A stretch of 64,000 nt of DNA from Streptomyces sp. SAI-127 (GTDB lineage Bacteria; Actinomycetota; Actinomycetes; Streptomycetales; Streptomycetaceae), in contig NZ_JARXYJ010000001.1 of assembly GCF_029894425.1 (NCBI RefSeq), forward strand, positions 8,824,501 to 8,888,500, in the 5' to 3' direction. The position numbers were made by a program, and so were the translations under genes. The notes beneath the pieces are model-generated. The model saw nothing but the letters and a program-made list of their open reading frames with translations, had not been told where the DNA came from and ran no database searches. This document shows positions 19,530-29,057 of the stretch, piece by piece (position 1 is the stretch's first letter; the number at the start of each line of letters is the position of its first letter).

Positions 19530-21188
19530 TCAGTGATGGGCACGCAGAACGTCAAGTGCGGCCAGCGCCACGTGCAGTTCGGTGCGCTGTTCGCCGGATT
19601 CGAGGTCGCAGTGGAGGATGCGCTCGATCGCGCGAAGGCGCTGGTAGACGGTTTCCCGGGACAGGTCGCCGCGGCGGGCGGCGGTGGTTTTGTTGCCGGC
19701 CGCGTCGAGGTAGTGGCGCAGGGTCGTCAGCAGGTCTGTGCGGTGCCGGGTGTCGTGGTCGACGAGACGGCCGAGCTGCCGCTCGGCGTAGTCCTGGACG
19801 CGGATGTCCTCGCGGAGCGCGTACAGCAATCGGCGCAGGCCGATGTCGGACAGCTCGTGGAAGGACCTGCCGTCGGGCAGGGCGAGGCCGGGCAGGGCGG
19901 ACTCGGCCACGCGTTCGGCCTCGCGGAAGGAACGGGCGGCGTCGTGGAGGTCCGCGACCTCGGCACCGATGCTCACGACCGCGTCGGGGTCCAGGCCGTG
20001 TGCGGCCCGGCTGAGCCGCTCGACCGTGGGCCGCCAGGGCTGTGACTGACGCAGTGCCAGCAGGACGCCGAGCCGCCCCGGGGCCAGTGCGCCGACGAGT
20101 GCGGGCACGCCCGCGGTCCGTAGTTCCCGGGACAGGAGGGACTCCGGCTCGGCGCTGTCGTCTCCCCTCCGTAGGTCCACCAGCACCGCGACGAACGCGC
20201 CCTCGGTGGGCAGACCCAGCGCGGCGACGCGGGCGCGGGCGTCCTCGGGGGAGTGGTGGCGCTGTTCGGCGAGGTCGCGCAGGGCGTTCCGGTGCGCGGC
20301 ACTTTCCCAGGTCGTGGCATGGATGAGGCGGGCGATGGTCAGGGCCATCGCCGTCCGCTCCAGTACGGTGACGTCCTCGGGTGCGAAGGCCGCGGGCCCG
20401 CCAGAGGTGTCCGGGAGCATGGTCACCCGGCCCCAGCGATCGCCCTGGTACTCCACGGGTGCCACGAGCCAGCCCTCGGGACCGCACACTTCGGTGCGGT
20501 CGCGGGACGGGACGGCTCTGGAGCGCTGTTCCCAGTCGGTGAGCGCCTCTTCGACGGTGCTGCCGGAGGCCTCGCAGATCAGCGCCTGGTGCACCAGGTT
20601 CTCGAGCACGACCGTGCGGCCGCTCATCTCCGCCGCCGCCCGCACCACGTCCTCGGGTCCCGCGCCGCGCAGCGTCAGGCCGGTGAACGCCTCGTGGATC
20701 CGCTGGGTCCGGCGCATCGCGTCCGTCTGGTTGCCGAGGAGGAGTGTGTGGACGACCTGGGTGACCTCCAGGAAGTTGACGTCCTTGGCGAGGGTGACGA
20801 GAGGCAGGTCGCGGGCCCGGCAGGCCTGGACGAGCGCGTCGGGCGGGCGGTGGTAGCGGCGTACGAGCTCGATGACCAGGGCCGCGGCTCCGACGTCGGC
20901 GAGCTCGTCCACGTACCGGCGTACTCCGGTCGGATCCTCGGGCAGGGGCATTCCGGTGGTCAGGACCAGTTCGCCGCCCTTGAGGAAGGACGCCGGGTCC
21001 GTCAGCTCGGTGATGTGGACCCAGCGCACCGGTCGGTCGAGCCGGGTCACACCGGTCACGACCTGCGGCTGCCCCGTGGCCAGAACGGGCAGGGCCAGTA
21101 CGTCGGCCACGGTGAGCGGCCGCCCGGCCGTGGCGGAGCCCCGGTCGTCCGGGTCCGGCGGCCGGAAGGTAACGCCGTTCTCGCCCAT
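19530..21188 (-). CDS. PucR family transcriptional regulator
   Basis: A 552-residue regulator with an N-terminal PucR domain (about 25-145, LTVADVLALPVLATG), a central GGDEF-like region (about 290-410) and a C-terminal PucR helix-turn-helix (about 485-540, NKTTAARRGDLSRETVYQRL). The ATG follows GGGAGG. It is divergent from the aminotransferase gene across 234 bases, which contain a GTCCC-GTGC-GGGAC palindrome at 21246-21259 that could be its site. PucR members control purine, proline and GABA catabolism. The neighbours here favour GABA or a related omega-amino acid. Confidence 0.88.
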   Translation of the reverse strand: MGENGVTFRPPDPDDRGSATAGRPLTVADVLALPVLATGQPQVVTGVTRLDRPVRWVHITELTDPASFLKGGELVLTTGMPLPEDPTGVRRYVDELADVGAAALVIELVRRYHRPPDALVQACRARDLPLVTLAKDVNFLEVTQVVHTLLLGNQTDAMRRTQRIHEAFTGLTLRGAGPEDVVRAAAEMSGRTVVLENLVHQALICEASGSTVEEALTDWEQRSRAVPSRDRTEVCGPEGWLVAPVEYQGDRWGRVTMLPDTSGGPAAFAPEDVTVLERTAMALTIARLIHATTWESAAHRNALRDLAEQRHHSPEDARARVAALGLPTEGAFVAVLVDLRRGDDSAEPESLLSRELRTAGVPALVGALAPGRLGVLLALRQSQPWRPTVERLSRAAHGLDPDAVVSIGAEVADLHDAARSFREAERVAESALPGLALPDGRSFHELSDIGLRRLLYALREDIRVQDYAERQLGRLVDHDTRHRTDLLTTLRHYLDAAGNKTTAARRGDLSRETVYQRLRAIERILHCDLESGEQRTELHVALAALDVLRAHH

Positions 21189-21422
21189 AGTGCCTCCCTG
21201 CCTGCCCGGACACTGTGACAAGCCAGGCTGACCTGCGCAAGAGCCGTCCCGTGCGGGACGTCGAACCCCTGGTGGCGGGCCGCTGCCCGAGCCGCCTGAC
21301 ACAACGTCCGAACTCCGCGTCCCCGCTGGACAGATCAGGCGTTGTCGACGCTCGGGCACCCCGAGATGCTCGGGCTACGGGAGCAGACCACGCAGTCCAC
21401 CACCCACGGCTTGGAGACGACC

Positions 21423-22691
21423 ATGACCGCACTGTCGCCGCACCTTCGCCAGGCCACGCCCGTCGTGGCGGCCAGGGGCGAGGGCGTCCACCTCTACGGC
21501 GAGGACGGCCGCCGCTACCTCGACTTCACCGCCGGGATCGGCGTCACCAGCACCGGACACTGCCACCCGAGGGTCGTGGCGGCGGCACAGGAGCAGGTGG
21601 GCACGCTGATCCACGGCCAGTACACGACGGTCATGCACCGGCCGCTGCGGCAGCTGGTCGACAAGCTCGGCGAGGTGCTGCCGACCGGCCTGGACAGCCT
21701 GTTCTTCACGAACTCGGGCAGCGAGGCCGTGGAGGCGGCGCTGCGGCTGGCCCGGCAGGCCACCGGCCGCCCGAACATCCTGGTCTGTCACGGCGGCTTC
21801 CATGGTCGTACCGTCGCGGCCGCCGCCATGACCACCTCCGGCACCCGCTTCCGCTCCGGTTTCTCGCCGCTGATGAGCGGGGTGGTCGTCACCCCGTTCC
21901 CGTCGGCCTACCGCTACGGCTGGGACGAGGAGGCGGCGACCCGGTTCGCGCTCCAGGAGCTGGACTACACGCTGCAGACGATCTCGTCGCCCGCCGACAC
22001 GGCGGCGATCATCGTCGAGCCGGTGCTCGGCGAGGGCGGCTACGTCCCCGCGACCCGCGCCTTCCTGGAGGGCCTGCGGGAGCGGGCGGACCGCCACGGG
22101 TTCCTGCTGATCCTGGACGAGGTGCAGACCGGCGTCGGTCGCACCGGCCGCTTCTGGGGCCACGACCACTTCGGTGTCACGCCGGACATCCTCGTCACCG
22201 CCAAGGGCCTGGCCAGCGGCTTCCCGCTGTCCGGCATCGCGGCCTCCGAGGAGCTGATGGCGAAGGCGTGGCCGGGCTCGCAGGGCGGTACGTACGGCGC
22301 CAACGCGGTGGCGTGCGCGGCGGCCTGCGCCACGCTCGACGTCGTACGGGACGAGAAGCTCGTCGAGAACGCCGAGGCGATGGGAGCACGGCTGCGCCAG
22401 GGCCTGGAGGCGGTCGCCGACCGGACCCCGGCCATCGGGGACGTACGCGGCCTCGGTCTGATGCTGGCCAGCGAGTTCGTCACCGAGGACGGCAGCCCGG
22501 ACCCGGAGACCGCCGCCCGCGTACAGCGCGCCGCGATCGACGAGGGCCTGCTGCTGTTGCTGTGCGGCGCCTGGAACCAGGTCGTGCGGATGATCCCGGC
22601 GCTCGTGATCGACGAGACGGCGGTGGACGAGGGACTTCAGGCGTGGGCGACCGCCGTGGAGGCCGGTACATCGGGAGCGGCTGACCGATGA
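21423..22691 (+). CDS. Class III PLP aminotransferase, GabT-like
   Basis: A 422-residue fold-type I aminotransferase. Landmarks are FTAGIGVTSTGHCHP, FTNSGSEAVEAALRLAR, the PLP-binding ILDEVQTGVGRTG and the Schiff-base lysine in VTAKGLASGFPLSG. It moves the omega-amino group of a substrate such as 4-aminobutyrate to 2-oxoglutarate. The ATG follows GGAG. It overlaps the next gene (ATGA), making a three-gene coupled operon ending in succinate-semialdehyde dehydrogenase; that context supports GABA. Ornithine, taurine or beta-alanine aminotransferase are alternatives. Confidence 0.87.
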   Translation: MTALSPHLRQATPVVAARGEGVHLYGEDGRRYLDFTAGIGVTSTGHCHPRVVAAAQEQVGTLIHGQYTTVMHRPLRQLVDKLGEVLPTGLDSLFFTNSGSEAVEAALRLARQATGRPNILVCHGGFHGRTVAAAAMTTSGTRFRSGFSPLMSGVVVTPFPSAYRYGWDEEAATRFALQELDYTLQTISSPADTAAIIVEPVLGEGGYVPATRAFLEGLRERADRHGFLLILDEVQTGVGRTGRFWGHDHFGVTPDILVTAKGLASGFPLSGIAASEELMAKAWPGSQGGTYGANAVACAAACATLDVVRDEKLVENAEAMGARLRQGLEAVADRTPAIGDVRGLGLMLASEFVTEDGSPDPETAARVQRAAIDEGLLLLLCGAWNQVVRMIPALVIDETAVDEGLQAWATAVEAGTSGAADR

Positions 22692-25576
22692 CCGGCGCTC
22701 TCGCGTCCCTCGTCGGTCGACTCGCCACGACCGCTCCCGGACTGCGGGTGGAGACCGGCGTGGGCGCCCTCGGCCAGTACGCCTACGACGCTTCCAACTA
22801 TCGGGTGCCGCCGCGGGCGGTGGCCTTCCCGCGCTCGGCCGAGGACGTGGTCGCGGTGCTGCGGGCCTGTCGGGAGACCGGTGTTCCGGTCACCGCGCGG
22901 GGCGGCGGCACCAGCATGGCCGGCAACGCCGTCGGACCGGGCGTCGTCCTGGACTTCTCCCGGTACATGAACCGGATCCTGGACATCGACGAGCTCGCCG
23001 GGACCGCACGCGTCGAGGCCGGAGTCGTCCTCGACGCCCTCCAGAGCGCGACAGCCCCGCACGGGCTGGCCTTCGGCCCCGACCCGTCCTCGCACAGCCG
23101 CTGCACGCTCGGCGGGATGGTCGGCAACGACGCGTGCGGCAACCGGTCGGTGCGGCACGGGCGGACCAGCTCCCACATCGAGGCACTGGAGATCGTGACG
23201 GCCGACGGCGTGCGGGCCGTCGCCGACGGCACGGGGCTGCACCCGGCGGACGCTGCCGATGCGGAACGCGTGGCACGTCTCGAAGCGGACGTGCGAGCTC
23301 TCATCGGCGACAACCTGGCGCCGATCCGGACCGAGCTGGGCCGGATCCCCCGCCAGGTCTCCGGCTATCAGCTGCACCATCTGCTGCCCGAGAACGGCTT
23401 CGACATGGCCCGCGCTCTGGTCGGCACCGAAGGCTCCTGTGCGGTCGTCACCGCCGCGACGGTCCGCCTGGTGGCGACCGCACGGGCTTCTGCGCTGCTC
23501 GCCCTCGGCTACGACGACGTCGTCGACGCCGCCGAGGACGTGACGGAGATCCTCCGCTGGGATCCCACCGCCGTGGAGGGCATGGACGAGGCGATCGTCG
23601 ACACCATGCGTGCGCGGCGCGGCCCGGACTCCGTCACCGGGCTGCCCGAGGGGCGCGCCTGGCTCTACGTCGAGCTCGACGGTGACGACGAGGCGGACGT
23701 GAACCGTCGTGCCGCCGAACTCCTCGACGTGCTCAAGGCTCAGGGGCGGACGACCGGCGGGCGGGTCGTGGAGAGCGTGGCCGAGCGGCGCTCGCTGTGG
23801 CGGGTCCGCGAGGACGGGGCCGGGCTCGCCGCACGTCTTGTCGACGGCGGGGAGTCCTGGCCCGGCTGGGAGGACTCGGCGGTCGCGCCCGAGAACCTGG
23901 CCGGCTACCTGCGGGACTTCCGTGAGCTCCTGGCCGGTCACGGGCTCACGGGCGTGATGTACGGGCACTTCGGCGCGGGCTGCGTCCACGTGCGCATCGA
24001 CTTCGACCTCGTCACGGACGAGGGGCGCACCGCTGCCCGTCGCTTCCTGCACGAGGCGGCCGCCCTGGTCGTCGCGCACGGCGGCACGCTGTCGGGCGAA
24101 CACGGCGACGGCCGCGCCCGCGGCGAGCTGCTGGAGGTCATGTACAGCCACCGCATGATCCGCACCTTCGCCGCCTTCAAGGAGGTCTTCGACCCCGAGG
24201 GGCTGCTGAACCCGGGTGTCATCGTCGCGCCCGCCCCGCTCGACGCCGATCTCGCGCTGCACCAGATCCAGCCCCTGGCCACGGAGTTCACCTTCCCGCA
24301 CGACGAGGACGGCTTCGCGGGCGCGGCCCGCCGCTGCGTCGGTGTCGGCCGCTGCCGCAGCGACGCGGGCGGTGTGATGTGCCCCAGCTACCGGGCCACG
24401 GGAGAGGAGAACGACTCCACGCGGGGCCGGGCGCGCCTGCTCCAGGAGATGGTGCGCGGCGAGACGGTCCAGGACGGCTGGCGGTCCACGGAGGTCCGTG
24501 ACGCCCTCGACCTGTGCCTGTCCTGCAAGGCATGCTCCAGCGACTGCCCGGTCGGCGTCGACATGGCCACGTACAAGGCGGAGTTCCTGCACCAGCACTA
24601 CAAGGGCAGACTCCGCCCCCGCTCGCACTACTCGCTGGGCTGGCTGCCCCTGACCTCGGCCCTCGCCGGATACGCCGCTCGGCCCCTCAACGTCCTGCTG
24701 CGCGGACCGCTCGGCAAGCTGCTCGCCCGTCTCGGAGGTGTGACCACGCAGCGCAGGATCCCGGCCTTCGCCTCCCGGCGTGTCCTGCGCGGGGTCCTGC
24801 GTGGCGTCCTGCGCGGGGCGAAGACCGGCGAACCGGCGAAGGCCGTGCTCTTCGTGGACAGTTTCACGCGTGCTTTCCGCCCCGAGGTGGCCGGAGCCGC
24901 CGCCCGTGTCCTCGCCGACGCCGGGATCCCCTGCACTGCGGAGGACGGTCTGTGCTGCGGCCTGACCTGGGTCAGCACCGGCCAGCTGTCCGTGGCCCGC
25001 AGGATCATGACCCGCACGGTCGCCCACCTCGACAACGGCGACGAGCGGCCCATCGTCGTGGCCGAACCGAGCTGTGCCGCCGCGCTCAGGCGCGACGTGC
25101 CCGAGCTCCTCGGGACGGACGCCGCCCGTCGGGTCGCGGACCGCGTTCACACCTTCACGGGCGCCCTGACCGACCTGGCCGCCGCCGACTGGACGCCCCG
25201 CGAGCTCCCGGACGACATCGTCCTGCAGACCCACTGCCACGAGTACGCGACCTTCAAGCGCAGCCGCCCCGCCGACCTGCTGCGCAGGCTGGGCGCGGGC
25301 AAGGTCGACGAGGCCGAGGGCTGCTGCGGCCTCGCCGGCAACTTCGGCTTCGAGGAGCAGCACTACGACACCTCGATGGCCGTCGCCGACCTGGCACTCA
25401 GGCCTCGCCTCGACGCCGTCGGCGAGGCCCGGCGGGCCGTTGTCGTGGCCGACGGCTTCAGCTGTGCCACCCAGATCGACCACCTCGCCGGCGACCGGGG
25501 CCTCCGCGCCCTGCACCTGGCCGAACTGCTCGACCCCGCCGCCGATCAAGCCGCTCGACCAGGAGAGACGTCATGA
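22688..25576 (+). CDS. FAD and Fe-S oxidoreductase (GlcD-GlcF-type fusion)
   Basis: A 962-residue fusion. It has an N-terminal PCMH-type FAD domain (about 25-255, TARGGGTSMAGNAVG), an FAD-linked oxidase C-terminal domain (about 270-515, GEHGDGRARGELL), a bacterial 4Fe-4S dicluster region (first Cys group near 553; CLSCKACSSDCP near 609) and two CCG domains (CCGL at about 756 and 878). The family oxidises 2-hydroxy acids such as D-lactate, glycolate or D-2-hydroxyglutarate to oxo acids and passes electrons to the membrane chain. Its place between aminotransferase and semialdehyde dehydrogenase genes is unusual. It may remove a hydroxy-acid by-product of the pathway (inference). Confidence 0.88.
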   Translation: MTGALASLVGRLATTAPGLRVETGVGALGQYAYDASNYRVPPRAVAFPRSAEDVVAVLRACRETGVPVTARGGGTSMAGNAVGPGVVLDFSRYMNRILDIDELAGTARVEAGVVLDALQSATAPHGLAFGPDPSSHSRCTLGGMVGNDACGNRSVRHGRTSSHIEALEIVTADGVRAVADGTGLHPADAADAERVARLEADVRALIGDNLAPIRTELGRIPRQVSGYQLHHLLPENGFDMARALVGTEGSCAVVTAATVRLVATARASALLALGYDDVVDAAEDVTEILRWDPTAVEGMDEAIVDTMRARRGPDSVTGLPEGRAWLYVELDGDDEADVNRRAAELLDVLKAQGRTTGGRVVESVAERRSLWRVREDGAGLAARLVDGGESWPGWEDSAVAPENLAGYLRDFRELLAGHGLTGVMYGHFGAGCVHVRIDFDLVTDEGRTAARRFLHEAAALVVAHGGTLSGEHGDGRARGELLEVMYSHRMIRTFAAFKEVFDPEGLLNPGVIVAPAPLDADLALHQIQPLATEFTFPHDEDGFAGAARRCVGVGRCRSDAGGVMCPSYRATGEENDSTRGRARLLQEMVRGETVQDGWRSTEVRDALDLCLSCKACSSDCPVGVDMATYKAEFLHQHYKGRLRPRSHYSLGWLPLTSALAGYAARPLNVLLRGPLGKLLARLGGVTTQRRIPAFASRRVLRGVLRGVLRGAKTGEPAKAVLFVDSFTRAFRPEVAGAAARVLADAGIPCTAEDGLCCGLTWVSTGQLSVARRIMTRTVAHLDNGDERPIVVAEPSCAAALRRDVPELLGTDAARRVADRVHTFTGALTDLAAADWTPRELPDDIVLQTHCHEYATFKRSRPADLLRRLGAGKVDEAEGCCGLAGNFGFEEQHYDTSMAVADLALRPRLDAVGEARRAVVVADGFSCATQIDHLAGDRGLRALHLAELLDPAADQAARPGETS

Positions 25577-27012
25577 CCGACACACCCACGCAGTTGTTCA
25601 TCGGCGGTGCCTGGCTGGACGCCGCGGACGGCGCCACCATGCCCGTGGACGACCCCGCGACCGGCGAGATCCTCTGCCGCATCGCCGACGCCGGCCCCAA
25701 GGACGCCCGGCTCGCGGAGGAAGCGGCCGTCCAGGCGCAGGAGGAGTGGGCCCGTACGGCACCTCGGGCCCGCAGCGAGATCCTGCGCCGCGCCTACGAG
25801 ATCATCCTCGAGCGCACCGACGAGCTCGCCCACCTGATGACGGCCGAGATGGGCAAGCCGCTGGCCGAGGCCAGGGGAGAGGTGGCCTACGCGGCGGAGT
25901 TCTTCCGCTGGTTCTCGGAGGAGGCCGTCCGTATCGACGGCGGTGCCGGCATCCTGCCGGACGGCCGCAACCGCATGCTGCTCTCCCGTCGCCCGGTCGG
26001 CCCCTGTCTGCTGATCACCCCGTGGAACTTCCCCCTGGCCATGGGCACCCGCAAGATCGGCCCGGCGATCGCCGCCGGCTGCACCATGGTGCTCAAGCCG
26101 GCCCCGCAGACCCCGCTGTCCAGCCTGGCCCTCGCCGCGATCCTCCAGGAGGCCGGGCTGCCGGACGGCGTGCTGAACGTCGTCACCACCTCCCGTGCGG
26201 GTGAGGTGTGCGAACCGCTCCTGCGCGGCGGGCGGATTCGCAAACTCTCCTTCACCGGCTCCACCAACATCGGACGCCTGTTGCTGGCCCAGAGCGCGGA
26301 GGCGGTCGTACGGACCTCGATGGAGCTGGGCGGCAACGCGCCGTTCATCGTCTTCGAGGACGCCGACCTGGGCAAGGCGGTGGACGGCGCGATGCTCGCC
26401 AAGATGCGCAACATGGGCGAGGCGTGCACCGCCGCCAACCGCTTCTTCGTGCACCACTCGGTGGCGGAGGAGTTCGGGCGGCGCCTGGCGGAGCGCATGG
26501 GCGCGCTCGTCGTGGGCCCCGGCACCCGGGACGGGGTCGATGTCGGACCGCTGATCGACAGGACCGGGCGGGGCAAGGTGGAGGCTCTGGTCGCCGACGC
26601 GGTGGAGCGCGGCGCCCGGGTCCTCGTCGGTGGCCGTACGCCGGAGGGGCCGGGCTGCTTCTACCCGCCGACCGTGCTCACCGACGTGTCCCCCGAGAGC
26701 CGCCTCATGGACACGGAGATCTTCGGTCCCGTCGCCGCGATCCTCACCTTCGGCGACGAGGACGAGGTGATCCGGCGGGCCAACGACACCCCCTGGGGCC
26801 TGGTCGGCTACGTCTTCACCGAGGGCCTCGACCGCGCCCTGCGGGTCAGCGAGCGCCTGGAAGTCGGCATGGTCGGCCTCAACACCGGCCTCGTCTCCAA
26901 CCCGGCCGCGCCCTTCGGCGGGGTCAAGCAGTCCGGGCTGGGCCGTGAGGGCGGCCGGGTCGGGATCGACGAGTTCCTGGAGTACCAGTACCTCGCGATG
27001 CCGGTGCGATGA
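25573..27012 (+). CDS. gabD: NAD(P)-dependent succinate-semialdehyde dehydrogenase
   Basis: A 479-residue aldehyde dehydrogenase of the GabD group. The catalytic nucleophile is C285 (GEACTAANRF) and the general base E251 (MELGGNAPF); ITPWNFPLAMGTRKIGPA and SFTGSTNIGR are typical of the succinate-semialdehyde branch. It oxidises the semialdehyde made by the aminotransferase to succinate. The ATG overlaps the preceding stop. No island-type IclR box precedes this operon, so it is regulated separately, presumably by the PucR protein. Confidence 0.9.
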   Translation: MTDTPTQLFIGGAWLDAADGATMPVDDPATGEILCRIADAGPKDARLAEEAAVQAQEEWARTAPRARSEILRRAYEIILERTDELAHLMTAEMGKPLAEARGEVAYAAEFFRWFSEEAVRIDGGAGILPDGRNRMLLSRRPVGPCLLITPWNFPLAMGTRKIGPAIAAGCTMVLKPAPQTPLSSLALAAILQEAGLPDGVLNVVTTSRAGEVCEPLLRGGRIRKLSFTGSTNIGRLLLAQSAEAVVRTSMELGGNAPFIVFEDADLGKAVDGAMLAKMRNMGEACTAANRFFVHHSVAEEFGRRLAERMGALVVGPGTRDGVDVGPLIDRTGRGKVEALVADAVERGARVLVGGRTPEGPGCFYPPTVLTDVSPESRLMDTEIFGPVAAILTFGDEDEVIRRANDTPWGLVGYVFTEGLDRALRVSERLEVGMVGLNTGLVSNPAAPFGGVKQSGLGREGGRVGIDEFLEYQYLAMPVR

Positions 27013-27030
27013 CGGCGGTCTCCCTACGGC

Positions 27031-27402
27031 TCACATGGCCAGCCCGAGCGTCACCGCGGTGGCCACGGAGACGGCGGTGAGGATGATGGGGGCCATCGCG
27101 TTCCCCCGGGTGGCGGGGTCGGCGTAGTCGCCGGCCTTGGCGTGGAAGCCCACCGCCCCGATCATGGTGATGGTGAATCCTATGGCGGCCGCGATGCCCA
27201 GCGGCTGCCAGAAGAGGCCGATGATCAGGCCACCGGCGGCGGCGACCTCGGCCAGCCCGACGAAGCGCACGAGGCCCGCGCTCAGTCCCATGTGCGACTG
27301 CAGGCCGGCGGAGACGTCGCCCTTCAGCAGAGCCTTTGGCGCACCCGCGGCCAGCGATACGAGGGCGAGCAGCACGCTGAGGACGGCGGCCGTGATGTAC
27401 AT
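27031..27402 (-). CDS. DoxX family membrane protein
   Basis: A 123-residue integral membrane protein with four hydrophobic helices (starting YITAAVLSVLLALVSLAAG) and the DoxX motif region LVRFVGLAEVAAAGGLI. The ATG follows GGAAGGAAC. DoxX proteins are linked to thiol and oxidative stress responses. A GTTGAC-N2-GTCAAG-like box lies upstream, shared with the pirin and LLM oxidoreductase promoters, so the three probably formed one MarR-type redox regulon. Convergent with gabD. Confidence 0.82.
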   Translation of the reverse strand: MYITAAVLSVLLALVSLAAGAPKALLKGDVSAGLQSHMGLSAGLVRFVGLAEVAAAGGLIIGLFWQPLGIAAAIGFTITMIGAVGFHAKAGDYADPATRGNAMAPIILTAVSVATAVTLGLAM

Positions 27403-27456
27403 GGACGGTTCCTTCCGAGCGGCCCGCTCCGGGATGGAGCCGCCGCGGATCACAAG

Positions 27457-27470
27457 CTTGATGTGTCAAC
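27457..27470 (-). promoter_or_regulatory. MarR-type box at the doxX promoter
   Basis: Plus-strand CTTGATGTGTCAAC holds the inverted halves TTGA and TCAA. It differs from the perfect copy at the LLM gene in three positions. A -10-like TAAGGT (minus strand, 27480-27475) lies just upstream, so the box sits at the transcription start. Confidence 0.55.
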
Positions 27471-27561
27471 CAGGACCTTAGGGAAGATTTAGATGACTCG
27501 TCAACCGAGCTGCGCTGTGGCCCTGCGGCTGCTGTGGCCATCGGCCTGTTCCGCGTGGCAT

Positions 27562-27579
27562 CATAGTTGATGTGACAAC
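27562..27579 (+). promoter_or_regulatory. MarR-type box and -10 of the pirin gene
   Basis: GTTGATGTGACAAC (27566-27579) overlaps the last two bases of a -10-like CATAGT (27562-27567). The LLM promoter has exactly the same overlap, which supports a common regulator. Confidence 0.55.
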
Positions 27580-27603
27580 CAAAATGTGTGAGAGGCGGTC
27601 CCG

Positions 27604-28530
27604 GTGAGCAACGTGGAAAGCCGAGTCGATGTGCTGTCGGCGCGGGACGTGCCGCTGGGTGGGCCGCGTGCGCTGCTCGTGCGCCGTACGCTGCCGCAGC
27701 GGGCGCGAACCCTGATCGGAGCCTGGTGCTTCGCCGACCACTACGGTCCCGTCGACGCCACTGTCACGGGCATGGACGTGCCCCCGCATCCGCATACCGG
27801 CCTGCAGACCGTGAGCTGGCTGTTCAGCGGAGAGATCGAACACCGCGACACCCTGGGTTCCCACGTCCTCGTCCGGCCCGGCGAGATGAACCTCATGACC
27901 GGCGGGTACGGCATCGCCCACTCGGAGGTCTCCACGCCGGACACCACCGTCATCCATGGCGTCCAGCTGTGGGTGGCGCTGCCCGAGGAGCACCGCGACA
28001 CGGCTCGCGCCTTCCAGCACCATGTGCCTGAGCCGGTGCGGCTCGACGGCGCCGAGATCAAAGTCTTCCTGGGCTCACTCGCAGGCAGCACCTCCCCGGT
28101 CCGGACCTTCACCCCGCTGGTCGGTGCCGAGATCGTCCTCGACCCGGGTGCGTCGCTCACGCTCGCCGTGGACTCAGCCTTCGAGCACGGCCTCCTCGTC
28201 GACAGCGGAGACGTCCGCCTGCTCGACACCGCGCTGCGCCCGGCCGAACTCGGCTACGTCCCCTGTGGCACCGACACCCTCACGGTGGTGAACGAGTCGG
28301 ACGTTCCCGCGCGCACGATCCTGCTCGGCGGCCCTCCCTTCGAGGAGGAGATCGTCATGTGGTGGAACTTCATCGGCCGCAGCCATGAGGACATCGTCAA
28401 GGCGCGGGAGGACTGGCAGGCAGGCTCCGACCGCTTCGGCGAGGTCGAGGGCCACCCCGGAAGTCGCCTGCCCGCCCCGGCCCTGCCCAACGCCGTCATC
28501 ACGCCGCGCGGCAACCCCCCGCGCCGCTGA
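27604..28530 (+). CDS. Pirin family protein
   Basis: A 308-residue bicupin of the pirin family. The N-terminal cupin carries metal ligands in PPHPHTGLQTVSWLFSGEIE and GYGIAHSE; the C-terminal cupin is less conserved. Bacterial pirins are iron-dependent quercetinases or redox-responsive proteins; the activity here is not known. The GTG start lies after GAGAGG. It is followed by a GNAT gene 21 bases downstream and is preceded by the MarR-type box. Confidence 0.88.
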   Translation: MSNVESRVDVLSARDVPLGGPRALLVRRTLPQRARTLIGAWCFADHYGPVDATVTGMDVPPHPHTGLQTVSWLFSGEIEHRDTLGSHVLVRPGEMNLMTGGYGIAHSEVSTPDTTVIHGVQLWVALPEEHRDTARAFQHHVPEPVRLDGAEIKVFLGSLAGSTSPVRTFTPLVGAEIVLDPGASLTLAVDSAFEHGLLVDSGDVRLLDTALRPAELGYVPCGTDTLTVVNESDVPARTILLGGPPFEEEIVMWWNFIGRSHEDIVKAREDWQAGSDRFGEVEGHPGSRLPAPALPNAVITPRGNPPRR

Positions 28531-28551
28531 CCCCCGTCCGAAAGGAATCCC

Positions 28552-28890
28552 ATGAACCAGTCCTCCGGCATCCGGACTGTCCAGCGCGTGGACGCCCGTC
28601 ACCGGTACGAGATTCTGGTCGACGGCCGACGCGCCGGTCTGACGGCCTACCGCGACCGCGGTGCCCAGCGGGTCTTCTTCCACACGGAGGTCGACGACGC
28701 CTTCGCCGGCCAGGGCCTGGGTGCCGAGCTGGTCCAGGCGGCACTCGCCGACGTGCGGGAGTCGGGGAAGCGGGTGGTGCCGGTCTGCCCGTACGTGGCC
28801 AAGTTCCTCAAGCGGCATGAGGAGTTCGCCGACCTCGCCGACCCGGTGACACCGGAGGTCCTGCACTGGCTGGAGGAGGAGCTCCGCTGA
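28552..28890 (+). CDS. Short GNAT N-acetyltransferase (YjdJ-like)
   Basis: A 112-residue single-domain acetyltransferase of the short YjdJ-like (Acetyltransf_CG) group. The core includes FFHTEVDDAFAGQGLGAELV, the acetyl-CoA binding loop, and VVPVCPYVAKFLKRHEEF. RBS GAAAGG. It probably shares a transcript with the pirin gene. The acceptor substrate is unknown. Confidence 0.87.
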   Translation: MNQSSGIRTVQRVDARHRYEILVDGRRAGLTAYRDRGAQRVFFHTEVDDAFAGQGLGAELVQAALADVRESGKRVVPVCPYVAKFLKRHEEFADLADPVTPEVLHWLEEELR

Positions 28891-28921
28891 GCGGAGGGGA
28901 ATCGCGCACGACCGCGATGGG

Positions 28922-29038
28922 CTCCGAGAAGCGCATACGGCCCTCGGGGGCCTCCGCGAGACGGACCGGCACGCGGTAGTCGCCGACGGACAGACAGGAC
29001 TCCGCCTGCAAGTCGCGCGAGACGCGTCCGTAGACATC
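28922..29038 (-). pseudogene. marR remnant, inverted N-terminal piece
   Basis: The minus strand encodes DVYGRVSRDLQAESCLSVG followed by DYRVPVRLAEAPEGRMRFSE. This matches the N-terminal dimerisation and first DNA-binding helices of typical Streptomyces MarR proteins. It stops matching at about 28922. It lies next to, but in opposite orientation to, the C-terminal half of what looks like the same gene, so an inversion has probably split it. Neither piece has a start codon with a ribosome binding site. Confidence 0.5.
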
Positions 29039-29057
29039 CGGCTCGGCTCCCACTCCA

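Noticed and set aside
22637..25549. 970-codon minus-strand frame opposite the FAD/Fe-S oxidoreductase gene
   Set aside because: Antisense shadow of a gene with clear motifs; low-complexity product without a ribosome binding site.
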